A stretch of 30,174 bases of DNA. It comes from Alphaproteobacteria bacterium. GTDB taxonomy: Bacteria > Pseudomonadota > Alphaproteobacteria > Rs-D84. The number at the start of each line of letters is the position of its first letter. Position 1 is the first letter of the stretch. The notes beneath the pieces are model-generated. The model was given only the letters and a program-made list of their open reading frames with translations. It searched no databases and was not told the origin of the DNA. Both the position numbers and the translations under genes were made by a program. Positions 14,907-22,572 of this stretch are shown one piece after another. The stretch covers positions 1 to 30,174 of the forward strand of contig JAKSTE010000003.1 in the NCBI GenBank assembly GCA_024402735.1, in the 5' to 3' direction.

Positions 14907-16676
14907 TTTTTGTACTGCCAAAGGAAAGTCAGGGGCTTTTGATAAATACGAACCTGATACTAGTAAATCTGCTCCAGATTTCCAACATTCTTCTGCTGTG
15001 TGTTCGTTTATTCCTCCGTCGACACTTATTAGATATTTTAATCCGTATTTTTTACGTGTTTTATTTAAGATATCTATTTTATGTAAAATATTATTATCAA
15101 ATTCTTGTCCCATTGCACCTGGTGTAACTCCCATAACCATTATTTCATCGATATCTTTTAATACTGGTTTTAGAATATTAACAGAGTCTTGTGGGTTTAA
15201 AGCTATACCACAACGTTTGTTGGCAGATTTTATCACTTTTATCGCTTCTATTATTCCCGATGTGTTAGCAGATAAAATAATTGTATCGGCTCCTGCATTA
15301 ATAGCATCTGAAGCCCAAATTGCTGGAGATTCTGTCATTAAATGAACGTGTAAATGAGAAGATGTTTTACTTCTAATGTCTGATAATTCTTTTATACTTC
15401 CTGCAATATTATTTACATAAAAACCATCCATTATGTCTACATGAATCATAGATATATTTGCTGATTTAAATAAGGAATATGTAGTAGGATTTTGCATATC
15501 AAAACCAAGTGTGCTTGGCATAATAGGTATAAATTTAGTTTTCTTTTGTTTATGTGGTTTATGGAATATTTGAATAAACTTATTTAATTTGTTTTTTAAA
15601 AAGTTTGATTTCTGTATGTATGTGTTTATTTGAGGTAATTGTTCATTCCATATGTATTCAGACAGTGCGTTCAAAGAGGCAGCTTCTGTTTGATTCTCAA
15701 CAGGAAGATTAAAGTAATATTCTATTAACTTATCTATATTTCTTATTTCTGCACCACCACCAGATAGTATGATTTTTGAAGGTTTGTATTTTTCAATGTC
15801 TTCCGCAGTTAAATCTTTTATTTGTTGAACCAATGTTTTTATTTGTGGTATAAAAATATCGTTTATATCAGACCTAACAAATTTCGAAAATTTTTCAGAT
15901 GAATCAGCAGGTGTATAACTATCCATTTCGTTTGGTATCGCATTCGATATAGATATTTTTAGTTTGTCTGCATCTTCTAAACTTATATTCAATTCAGATG
16001 ATATCATTTGTGTGATATTTGTTTGTCCGAAATCTATTTTTTCAAAATAAAGAGGTCCTCTATCTCCCCAAATAGATATAGTTGTAAATTCTGCACCTAG
16101 ATCAACAAACAAAACTCTTTCTGTTTTTTTCCTATAAAGTTTATTTTGTAAAAACATAGGATCAACAAACCCAGAAGATCTAATGTGAGATTTCCTCATA
16201 ATATCAGAAATATATTTAGTTCTGTCTTTCTCGTAAAATATTACGCCATATATAGATTTAAGATAGGAATCGACATAATTTACAGGAAGCTTTGCTATAT
16301 TTGGTCTTGTCTTCGTTTGATATGCTATGGGTATAATATGCAATTTATACATATTTTCTGGTGTTTCTATTTTTGATATCTGATGAAACAAATCTTTGGG
16401 TGTTATTTTGTGTTCGTTATTCCAAACAGATTCTTGTGTAACTTTTTGAAATAATATTTTACCAAAGTTTCCGGTTATGAAAGCGTTGTTAAAATGGGTG
16501 TTAAGTTGCTGTTCTAATTCATCAATTACAGAATTTAGAGCAAATATAGTATCTTTGCTTTTTACAGAATATGTGGCTGATTGGACTATTTTAGCATCTC
16601 TAACACAGTGTGCTACACCTTTGATAGAATATGTGCCTATATCTAAACATAAAAAAGAAGATTTGAATAAATTCAT
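14892..16676 (-). CDS. FtsA-ribulose-phosphate 3-epimerase fusion protein
   Basis: This is one 594-residue frame with two complete-looking enzyme families. Residues 1 to about 356 are an FtsA-type actin-fold division protein: phosphate-1 loop CLDIGTYSIKG, a 1C-like insert (about 94-165), phosphate-2 VDLGAEFTTISIW, and adenosine loop LSGGGAEIRN. Residues 359-373 are basic and amphipathic, like the membrane-targeting helix that normally ends FtsA. Residues about 382-594 are Rpe, a TIM barrel that interconverts ribulose-5-phosphate and xylulose-5-phosphate. It retains Ser388, His412, Asp414, His445 and Asp553, plus the phosphate-binding SGS loop. The start overlaps the ftsQ stop as ATGA. ftsZ does not follow. 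The fusion would tether a pentose-phosphate enzyme to the membrane or divisome. Confidence 0.9.
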   Translation of the reverse strand: MNLFKSSFLCLDIGTYSIKGVAHCVRDAKIVQSATYSVKSKDTIFALNSVIDELEQQLNTHFNNAFITGNFGKILFQKVTQESVWNNEHKITPKDLFHQISKIETPENMYKLHIIPIAYQTKTRPNIAKLPVNYVDSYLKSIYGVIFYEKDRTKYISDIMRKSHIRSSGFVDPMFLQNKLYRKKTERVLFVDLGAEFTTISIWGDRGPLYFEKIDFGQTNITQMISSELNISLEDADKLKISISNAIPNEMDSYTPADSSEKFSKFVRSDINDIFIPQIKTLVQQIKDLTAEDIEKYKPSKIILSGGGAEIRNIDKLIEYYFNLPVENQTEAASLNALSEYIWNEQLPQINTYIQKSNFLKNKLNKFIQIFHKPHKQKKTKFIPIMPSTLGFDMQNPTTYSLFKSANISMIHVDIMDGFYVNNIAGSIKELSDIRSKTSSHLHVHLMTESPAIWASDAINAGADTIILSANTSGIIEAIKVIKSANKRCGIALNPQDSVNILKPVLKDIDEIMVMGVTPGAMGQEFDNNILHKIDILNKTRKKYGLKYLISVDGGINEHTAEECWKSGADLLVSGSYLSKAPDFPLAVQKLLQH

Positions 16677-17362
16677 TTTGTTGGTATTACCAATATTCTT
16701 CTTGTATCTCTCATATCCAAAATTTTTATCGCTCTTGATAAAATATTATTAGATTGATTTAGTACAATTAGTTTGTTTATTGCTACAGATGGGTTGTTTT
16801 CTGGTAACAAAATAGTAATACCTTTTTTTGTATGTATATTCCAACGTCTGTCTTCTATCCAGTCTATATAATCAATATATTCTGTTAAAGGTGACAAGTC
16901 GCGTACGATTGTATTTATTTGATGAGGAATATTTCCTTTAAAAACAATAACATTACCTTCTTTTGTTTCAGAAGGTGTGTTTATTTTTGTACCATCTTCA
17001 GATAATGGGTAGTATAGACCGTTTTCTTCAAGGAGGGCTACTGACTTATGAAATTCTGTTTTTATTATTATGTCTCCATTAGGTAATAAACGAACAGCAG
17101 ACTTTTTTATCCCTGGAACTTCTTTTATTCGTTTGTTTATCTCTGACATTTTTATAGATCTTATAGGGGTTCCTTTGCTTATTCCTACAGATGATTGTAC
17201 TAATATAAGATCCTCAGCAGAACTTTTACCAGATACATAAATGTTATGAATTGTCGATAAAGAAGTTTTGCCGGCTTGTGTAAGAATTATTTTTGCAGCA
17301 AAATACACAGCTAAAATAATAGCTATAACAAAGTATAACCAAAAGAATATAGATCTTTTCAT
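16673..17362 (-). CDS. ftsQ: Cell division protein FtsQ
   Basis: FtsQ is a bitopic inner-membrane protein that links FtsB/FtsL to other divisome parts. From the ATG at 17362 the protein is 229 residues: a short basic cytoplasmic tail (MKRS), a membrane helix, a POTRA-like domain (IHNIYVSGKSSAEDL through PNGDIIIKTEFHKSVALL) and a beta domain with DIDWIEDRRWNIH-like strands. The frame stays open to an upstream ATG at 17440, but that lies inside the preceding gene and adds an unlikely N-terminal extension. The ATG at 17362 has no ribosome binding site and sits 7 bases after a TATAAT, suggesting a leaderless mRNA. The stop overlaps the ftsA-rpe start. Confidence 0.88.
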   Translation of the reverse strand: MKRSIFFWLYFVIAIILAVYFAAKIILTQAGKTSLSTIHNIYVSGKSSAEDLILVQSSVGISKGTPIRSIKMSEINKRIKEVPGIKKSAVRLLPNGDIIIKTEFHKSVALLEENGLYYPLSEDGTKINTPSETKEGNVIVFKGNIPHQINTIVRDLSPLTEYIDYIDWIEDRRWNIHTKKGITILLPENNPSVAINKLIVLNQSNNILSRAIKILDMRDTRRILVIPTK

Positions 17363-17369
17363 GCGATTA

Positions 17370-17398
17370 ATTATATCATATTTTTTGTAACTAGCCAA
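17370..17398 (-). promoter_or_regulatory. Promoter producing a leaderless ftsQ mRNA
   Basis: Minus strand: TTGGCT (17398-17393), 17-base spacer, TATAAT (17375-17370), then 7 bases to the ATG at 17362. The predicted first transcribed base is the A of the start codon or next to it. Confidence 0.72.
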
Positions 17399-17414
17399 TA
17401 ATACAAAAATATTT

Positions 17415-17795
17415 TTATTTAGCGCGTAATAAATATCCACGTTGCATCATACATTTACGGTAATAGCCTGTAGTTTTTGATGCTCTGTTTGGTGGAACTG
17501 ATAATAAAGCTCTCTGACCTATATCAGTATATTCATTTGACTGAAATGTTACCCATAAACCATCCCAATCAGGCATTTGAGAACTTTGATTTGGGGATAT
17601 TAATTTTGCAATACGAGATCTAGGGGAATAATCCAATGTTTTTATACCAAGGCAGGCTTTGTGATCTCTAACAAATTGTTCTGTTGTAACAGCATCGTTT
17701 TCCCAATTTAATATAGTGGCATCATCTATGGAGCCGCGATTAGCTGATGCGCATGCAGATAAAATGGCAAATAATACTAAAAATTTCATTTTCAT
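17415..17795 (-). CDS. Small putative lipoprotein of unknown function
   Basis: The 126-residue protein begins with a lipoprotein signal peptide (KFLVLFAILSAC, lipobox LSAC, Cys at about residue 15). The mature part is hydrophilic with a WENDAVTTEQFVRDHKACL segment, a GLWVTFQSNEYTDIG stretch, and a terminal YYRKCMMQRGY motif seen in small envelope proteins with a conserved C-terminal Cys-Met. I do not recognise a named family. Both mature cysteines could form a disulfide. The ATG has no ribosome binding site and lies 7 bases after TATAAT, as for ftsQ, which starts 52 bases downstream from its own promoter. Confidence 0.7.
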   Translation of the reverse strand: MKMKFLVLFAILSACASANRGSIDDATILNWENDAVTTEQFVRDHKACLGIKTLDYSPRSRIAKLISPNQSSQMPDWDGLWVTFQSNEYTDIGQRALLSVPPNRASKTTGYYRKCMMQRGYLLRAK

Positions 17796-17802
17796 GTTTT
17801 GT

Positions 17803-17831
17803 ATTATAATTTAATTGCGTTGTAGTGGCAA
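17803..17831 (-). promoter_or_regulatory. Promoter producing a leaderless lipoprotein mRNA
   Basis: Minus strand: TTGCCA (17831-17826), 17-base spacer, TATAAT (17808-17803), then ACAAAAC and the ATG at 17795. No Shine-Dalgarno sequence fits in this 7-base gap. Confidence 0.72.
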
Positions 17832-17844
17832 TAGTTTTTATAAT
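17815..17844 (+). promoter_or_regulatory. Promoter of the 17870-21527 envelope operon
   Basis: Plus strand: TTGCGT (17815-17820) and TATAAT (17839-17844) with an 18-base spacer. It physically overlaps the divergent lipoprotein promoter, so the two could interfere with one another. The leader contains AGAGGAT before the first ATG at 17870. Confidence 0.65.
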
Positions 17845-17869
17845 GTAAGATAAATAAGTAGAGGATGTT

Positions 17870-18193
17870 ATGGCGATAACGATTCAAAATTATGTAAAAC
17901 TAGTAAATTTTTATAATCAAATGACAATGGTCTTGTCTGCTGTTTGTGTTCAGAAGGGAGGAATTCCATTGGAAAATTATGTTGGTCGTTTTTTTGCGGC
18001 AGATGTTTTAGAATATATTATTGAATATGGAAATAGATTAAAACAAACGGGTGAAAAAATACCAGATGATATTGCTAATGCTATGAATATATTGGAAACG
18101 CAGTTTGAAAATGTTAAAAATTTGGTGACACCAACACAAAAACCTATATATGAAATGACGTTAGAAGAATTTGAAAAAATTATGAATATATAG
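17870..18193 (+). CDS. Hypothetical 107-residue protein
   Basis: I do not recognise this protein. It has no signal peptide or membrane segment. It is predicted mostly helical, with an N-terminal ITIQNYVKLVNFYNQMTMVL helix, a middle ENYVGRFFAADVLEYIIEYG helix, and a short acidic tail ending MTLEEFEKIMNI. A clear AGAGGAT ribosome binding site precedes the ATG. It is the first gene of a run that continues with a secretin-like lipoprotein and the Lol transporter genes. The spacing (34 bases to the next gene) fits co-transcription. Confidence 0.65.
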   Translation: MAITIQNYVKLVNFYNQMTMVLSAVCVQKGGIPLENYVGRFFAADVLEYIIEYGNRLKQTGEKIPDDIANAMNILETQFENVKNLVTPTQKPIYEMTLEEFEKIMNI

Positions 18194-18227
18194 TATAAAG
18201 GTAAAAAGGATTAAGAAAGGACACAGA

Positions 18228-19541
18228 ATGTTTAATAAAAAATATTTATATTTGTGTGTATTTTGTTCGATTTTATTAATTGGTTGTGCTCAAAAACACA
18301 AGACTCAGCAATATGACACAATAACTGTTGTTGAAAATTTGGTAGTTGATGAAAATTCTGTTCCTATTTTTCCAAAAAAAGCAGCTTTAACTACTGATAC
18401 CGCTCAGCATTTTGCGTTAGATTTACCAAAAAGATGTAAGGTTGATTGGGATAATCAACATGTTGTGTCTGTCGTTCCTGAAGAAAAAATAGAAATTGTA
18501 CGTTTGGACAAAGGAGATTCTTTACCTGATTTACAAGTTTCTGATTATGAATTTAAGAAATTATCTGTAAAGGCTGCATTAGAAAAATTATTAGAAGGGA
18601 CGGATATATCTGTTGTTGAAGATCAAGATACTTATGAAAAAATTACAGGAGGTATTCAAGCTGGTAGTTTGTCTGATGCTGTTGAACTTATGGCAAAATT
18701 AGGACATGTATACTATTCATATGATGCTGAATACGGCGAAATTCATTTAACTAACCATGGTAAATGGATGGTTAAAATGCCTAAAAATGAAACTATAATA
18801 ATGGCGTTGTTAGATGCTATGCGTGGTGCAGATATGCGCAACTTGTTGGTTAATTGGCACGATAAAACAGTTGTTTTTGAAGGAGATCATCAAACAGAAA
18901 AAGAAATGTCAAAACTCTTATCAGATGTTGCTTCTAAAAAATATGTTTTAGCTTGGGATATAGATGTATATCGTGTATATCCAAAAACCGATAATCCTAT
19001 AGTGTGGATGAATATGTTACCTGCTTTTGGTGAAAATAATATTCGTATGTCTATACCTGGTGTTGTTGGTAGAGCTTTAGTTGTTAGCCCAGAAATAAAC
19101 ACAAAGACTTTACAAGAATTTGTGTCTCAACAAGCAAATATGGTTTTGGTTTCTCAGGGAACTTTTGCAATTCCAAATGGTTGGCAATCTAGGTTTGATA
19201 TAGGACAATGTAGTAAAGAAGATAGATTAGAAACAGACCTAATAATAGGCGCTACTGGAAATTATGGAGATTATGGTGGATATAAAAAAATAGATGCTAA
19301 GATAGTTTTAAGAACAACTAATGGAGAATTGTCTTCTTTTAAAATACCTTCTGATATAGGAGACAATTATGTTATTGTTGGTATACCTACACATTCTTTT
19401 GTTACAACTCCTGAAACATTAATAAGTCCGTTTGCAGAATTAGCTATGTTTATTAGTCCTCGTTTAATATCTATTGTTGATAACAAAGCTAAAGCTCAAG
19501 ATTTATCAGGTGATGCTTTGCGTGATTTTTTAAATCAATAG
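18228..19541 (+). CDS. Secretin-like outer-membrane lipoprotein
   Basis: The 437-residue protein has a lipoprotein signal peptide with lipobox LIGC (Cys20). Residues about 105-175 (VKAALEKLLEGTDISVVED through GHVYYSYDAEYGEIHLTN) look like the STN/N0 domain of secretins and TonB receptors. A ring-building-like segment with LLVNWHDKTVVFEGDH follows. The C-terminal 120 residues form beta strands that recall the secretin barrel (IDAKIVLRTTNGELSSFKIP, LAMFISPRLISI) but lack the usual VPxLGxIP element. It may be a PilN/BfpB-type secretin or a diverged relative. No other pilus or secretion gene is in the window. It ends 8 bases before lolC/E and has its own AGAAAGGA ribosome binding site. Confidence 0.55.
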   Translation: MFNKKYLYLCVFCSILLIGCAQKHKTQQYDTITVVENLVVDENSVPIFPKKAALTTDTAQHFALDLPKRCKVDWDNQHVVSVVPEEKIEIVRLDKGDSLPDLQVSDYEFKKLSVKAALEKLLEGTDISVVEDQDTYEKITGGIQAGSLSDAVELMAKLGHVYYSYDAEYGEIHLTNHGKWMVKMPKNETIIMALLDAMRGADMRNLLVNWHDKTVVFEGDHQTEKEMSKLLSDVASKKYVLAWDIDVYRVYPKTDNPIVWMNMLPAFGENNIRMSIPGVVGRALVVSPEINTKTLQEFVSQQANMVLVSQGTFAIPNGWQSRFDIGQCSKEDRLETDLIIGATGNYGDYGGYKKIDAKIVLRTTNGELSSFKIPSDIGDNYVIVGIPTHSFVTTPETLISPFAELAMFISPRLISIVDNKAKAQDLSGDALRDFLNQ

Positions 19542-19549
19542 GATAAAAG

Positions 19550-20806
19550 ATGATATTTTCAGTGTTGGAAAGAAAAGTTGCTTTTAGATATTTGGCTGCT
19601 AAGAAACGTGGTTTTGGTTCTTTTATTTCATGGGTTTCTTTGATAGGAATAGCTTTAGGTGTAGCAACACTTATTGTTGTTATGTCTGTTATGGGTGGTT
19701 TTCATGAAACATTGTTGTCTAGAATAGTTGGTATGAATGGTCATGTTGTTGTTTACCACCAAAATGGTGTTATAAAAGATTATGATTTTCTTATAGATAA
19801 AATGAAACAGAACAAGATTGTTTCTGCTTATACTACTTCTATTGTTCCTATAGCAGAAGGACAAGTAATGGCATCTTTTTCAGGACAAAATTCTGGGGCA
19901 ATAGTAAGAGGTATTAGAATTCCAGATTTAATTTCTAAGACAGCAACGGGTGGTCGTATATATGGAAAATCTTTGGATAAAATAAAAGATGGTGAATTAA
20001 TAATAGGTAGTAGTTTAGCTAGAAGTTTACGGGCTACCATGGGTGATAAAATTTCTTTAATCGCTGCAAATGGTGGTACTGCAACGCCTTTTGGAACAAT
20101 GCCTAGAATAATGTCTTATCCTGTTTCTTCTACATTTTTTATGGGAATGTATGAATATGATTCTGGTTATATTTTTATGCCTTTAGAAACTGCACAAAAA
20201 TATTTAAATATTCAAGATTCTGTAACTCATATTGATTTATTTTTATCTGATGCAAATCGAACAGATTCTGTTTTAAAAGCTTTAGAGAATTTGTTGCCAA
20301 GAGATTTTATTATTAGAGATTGGAGAGATTTAAATCGTGGCTTTGTTGGTGCGTTACAAGTTGAATCTAATGTAATGTTTTTGATTTTATTATTAATAGT
20401 AATTGTAGCTGCGTTTAATATTATATCTTCTTTAGTTATGTTGGTTAAAGATAAATCTAAAGATATAGCAGTTTTGCGTACTTTTGGTGTATCAAAAAAA
20501 TCGATGATAAAAATATTTATTTTGTCTGGAACAAGTATAGGTGTTATAGGTGCAGCTATAGGAACTGTTTTAGGTATAATAGTTGCTATTTATATTGAAC
20601 CTATACGACAATTTTTCCAGATGGTTACAGGAAGAGATTTGTTCCCTTCCGAATTATATTATTTGTCTGAATTGCCATCAAAATTAGTTCCTTCTACTGT
20701 TATAGGTATTGCAATTATAGCTATTGGTTTAGCTTTTTTAGCTACTTTGTATCCTGCTTGGAAAGCGGCAAACACAGATCCTGTAGAGACATTAAGAAAC
20801 GAGTAA
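19550..20806 (+). CDS. lolC: Lipoprotein-releasing ABC transporter permease LolC/LolE
   Basis: This permease works with LolD to extract outer-membrane lipoproteins from the inner membrane and pass them to LolA. The 418-residue protein has the N-terminal LolC/E pattern (RYLAAKKRGFGSFISWVSLIGIALGVATLIVV split over the first membrane helix) and a large periplasmic domain (about 45-270). Three C-terminal membrane helices follow, with the FtsX-like core DIAVLRTFGVSKKSMIKIF, and it ends LYPAWKAANTDPVETLR. Only one permease is present, so it probably forms a homodimer (LolF-type) as in many alphaproteobacteria. AGGATAA precedes the ATG, and lolD follows after 10 bases. Confidence 0.93.
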   Translation: MIFSVLERKVAFRYLAAKKRGFGSFISWVSLIGIALGVATLIVVMSVMGGFHETLLSRIVGMNGHVVVYHQNGVIKDYDFLIDKMKQNKIVSAYTTSIVPIAEGQVMASFSGQNSGAIVRGIRIPDLISKTATGGRIYGKSLDKIKDGELIIGSSLARSLRATMGDKISLIAANGGTATPFGTMPRIMSYPVSSTFFMGMYEYDSGYIFMPLETAQKYLNIQDSVTHIDLFLSDANRTDSVLKALENLLPRDFIIRDWRDLNRGFVGALQVESNVMFLILLLIVIVAAFNIISSLVMLVKDKSKDIAVLRTFGVSKKSMIKIFILSGTSIGVIGAAIGTVLGIIVAIYIEPIRQFFQMVTGRDLFPSELYYLSELPSKLVPSTVIGIAIIAIGLAFLATLYPAWKAANTDPVETLRNE

Positions 20807-20816
20807 GGTTTTAACT

Positions 20817-21527
20817 ATGGTAAGTATATTGAATTCTTTGTCTAAAATTTCTAAGAAAGATGTAGTTTTATCTGTTCGTGATATTAAAAAAGTTTTTGTT
20901 CAGGGTGGGCAGCCTATAAATGTTTTACGTGGTGGTGGATTTGATTTGTATAAGGGAGAAATTGTCGCTTTGGTTGGCCAAAGTGGTTCCGGTAAATCAA
21001 CATTATTACAATGTGTTGGGTTGTTAGACAAACCAACTTCTGGAACTATTTGTATATGTGGGGTACCTGTACAAAAAATGTCGGAAGAAACGAGAACATT
21101 ATTGCGTAGGCAGAAAATAGGATTTGTTTACCAGAGAAATAATTTGTTATCAGATTTTACCGCTTTAGAAAATGTTGTGTTACCGATGTTAACAAATGGC
21201 ACAACAGAAACAGTAGCAAACAGTCGGGCTATGAAATTATTAAAAGCAGCTAATGTTGCACATAGATATTCTCATATGCCAAATGAAATGTCTGGTGGAG
21301 AACAACAAAGAGTAGCTTTGGCTCGTGCCTTGGCTAATAACCCAGAAATAGTATTGGCTGATGAACCAACAGGAAGTTTAGATCCTGATCATGCAAATGT
21401 TGTTTTTGACTTGTTGTTGTCTTTGGTTAAAAAAAATAATATGTCATTGTTGTTTGTTACTCATGATATGGTGTTAGCAAAGCGTGCCGATAGAATAATT
21501 TCTATAAAAAATGGTTTTGTGGAATAA
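20817..21527 (+). CDS. lolD: Lipoprotein-releasing ABC transporter ATPase LolD
   Basis: LolD powers lipoprotein release by the LolC/E permease encoded just upstream. The 236-residue protein contains Walker A GQSGSGKS (residues 54-61), a Q-loop region around VYQRNN, the ABC signature MSGGEQQRVALARAL, Walker B IVLADEPTG, and the H-loop VTHD. Family-typical MSGGE and NEMSGG spacing supports LolD over other ABC ATPases, as does the gene order. It has a plain AAGG ribosome binding site. Confidence 0.94.
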   Translation: MVSILNSLSKISKKDVVLSVRDIKKVFVQGGQPINVLRGGGFDLYKGEIVALVGQSGSGKSTLLQCVGLLDKPTSGTICICGVPVQKMSEETRTLLRRQKIGFVYQRNNLLSDFTALENVVLPMLTNGTTETVANSRAMKLLKAANVAHRYSHMPNEMSGGEQQRVALARALANNPEIVLADEPTGSLDPDHANVVFDLLLSLVKKNNMSLLFVTHDMVLAKRADRIISIKNGFVE

Positions 21528-21545
21528 ATCTAAGAGAGTCAAAAT

Positions 21546-21788
21546 ATGAAAAAGAAAAAAAATAACAAATTACTTCTTTTGATTTTATCTTTCTTTATAG
21601 GGTGTATTATAGGTTACGTGTGTCATTATTGTATTATTAATTGGAATAGTTTTTTTGCTGTTTGTGAAGATGGTAATTCGCCAGATAAATATGGATGTTG
21701 TTTTGGAGAAGAGTATGCAGATATTGGAGCTGGACTAATGGCGTGTTGTCCAGATTCTGGAGATTATTGCTATCCGCCAATAAAATAA
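21546..21788 (+). CDS. Small cysteine-rich membrane protein, unknown
   Basis: The 80-residue protein starts with a lysine-rich tail (MKKKKNNK), then one membrane helix (about 9-32). A short outside domain follows with closely spaced cysteines (CEDG, YGCCFGEE, ACCPDSGDYCYPP). Seven cysteines lie outside the helix, suggesting disulfides or metal binding in the periplasm. I recognise no family. AGAGAG precedes the ATG, and 11 bases separate it from the next gene, a TM2-domain protein that is also cysteine-rich. Confidence 0.65.
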   Translation: MKKKKNNKLLLLILSFFIGCIIGYVCHYCIINWNSFFAVCEDGNSPDKYGCCFGEEYADIGAGLMACCPDSGDYCYPPIK

Positions 21789-21799
21789 AGGAGAAATTA

Positions 21800-22444
21800 A
21801 TGGTTAAAAAAAACAAATCGACAAATATGTTTGATGCAGATAATTTACGTTTGATTTTGTTGTGCGCTATATTTGGGATTTTTGGTGTGCATAAATTTGC
21901 ACAACATAAAATAGGTCAGGGTATAGCTTTTATTTTATTAGATTTAACAGTTATTGGGTTTGTTATTACTTGTATATGGTCTTTGGTAAATTTAATTCAA
22001 TTTACAACAAAAAACACAAATCCTTCTGGTAATATAATTTGTGGATTTATTTTAATATTTGTTAATATTTTTGCTATGTCTAATATAGGAATATCTGAAT
22101 ATGACCTTTTAAATAAACGTAATGTATTTTCTGATAAAAATACAATCGTAGTAAAAAACGAAGTAACAAAAAAACAACCTAAGTTTGATTCTAAATTTTT
22201 TATAGACGAAAATATGTTTAATAACAACACTTCTTATAAAACAAGTTGTAAATCAACAACAAATATAGTTAACGGAAAATCAACATATACCATGCATTGT
22301 GATTGCGATATAGATAAAAATGGTAAACATTTTCATGATTCTTTTGATGATACAAAACAATATGACAGAATATTAACGGCAGCTGAACAAGATTGTAAAA
22401 AACGTTGTAGTTCGTGGTGTAAGTTAAGATCAGAAAGTTTTTAA
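21800..22444 (+). CDS. TM2-domain membrane protein
   Basis: The 214-residue protein has a TM2 domain at about residues 15-70: two hydrophobic helices with the FGVHKFAQHKIGQG turn, a close relative of the usual G-x-HRFYxG motif. A third hydrophobic segment follows (IICGFILIFVNIFAMS). The C-terminal 120 residues are hydrophilic with six cysteines, ending CKKRCSSWCK. The start at 21800 is chosen over an upstream frame opening at 21695 because AAGGAG lies right before it and the earlier part overlaps the previous gene. The function of TM2 proteins in bacteria is poorly known. A terminator follows. Confidence 0.75.
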   Translation: MVKKNKSTNMFDADNLRLILLCAIFGIFGVHKFAQHKIGQGIAFILLDLTVIGFVITCIWSLVNLIQFTTKNTNPSGNIICGFILIFVNIFAMSNIGISEYDLLNKRNVFSDKNTIVVKNEVTKKQPKFDSKFFIDENMFNNNTSYKTSCKSTTNIVNGKSTYTMHCDCDIDKNGKHFHDSFDDTKQYDRILTAAEQDCKKRCSSWCKLRSESF

Positions 22445-22447
22445 TAA

Positions 22448-22471
22448 AAAAACCACCTTTCGGTGGTTTTT
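22448..22471. terminator. Bidirectional intrinsic terminator
   Basis: AAAAACCACC and GGTGGTTTTT close a TTTC tetraloop, flanked by A and T tracts. It ends the TM2 gene on the plus strand and the tRNA-Gly/tRNA-Tyr transcript on the minus strand. Confidence 0.88.
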
Positions 22472-22478
22472 TATTTTT

Positions 22479-22565
22479 TGGTGGGAGAGGTTGGAGTCGA
22501 ACCAACTCAAGCATAAGCTAACAGATTTACAGTCTGCCCCGGCTCTCCGACTCCGGCGCTCGCCC
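22479..22565 (-). tRNA. tRNA-Tyr (GTA anticodon)
   Basis: Read on the minus strand, this is an 87-nt class II tRNA with a long variable arm. It has anticodon stem GCAGA around CTGTAAA (anticodon GTA), T arm GTTGG-TTCGACT-CCAAC, discriminator A and encoded CCA. The 5' acceptor strand GGGCGAG against CTCTCCC leaves one C-U mismatch at pair 4-69. It lies 7 bases downstream of tRNA-Gly and shares its transcript. Confidence 0.87.
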
Positions 22566-22572
22566 AACAACT

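Noticed and set aside
15300..15521. Rpe translated separately from an internal ATG (15521, minus strand) instead of as a fusion
   Set aside because: That ATG is within the first beta strand of the epimerase, has no Shine-Dalgarno upstream, and the FtsA frame runs into it without a stop. A separate minor product cannot be excluded.
17363..17440. Longer FtsQ start at 17440
   Set aside because: It lies inside the preceding lipoprotein gene, adds 26 unusual residues before the basic tail and membrane helix, and has no ribosome binding site. The promoter spacing supports 17362.
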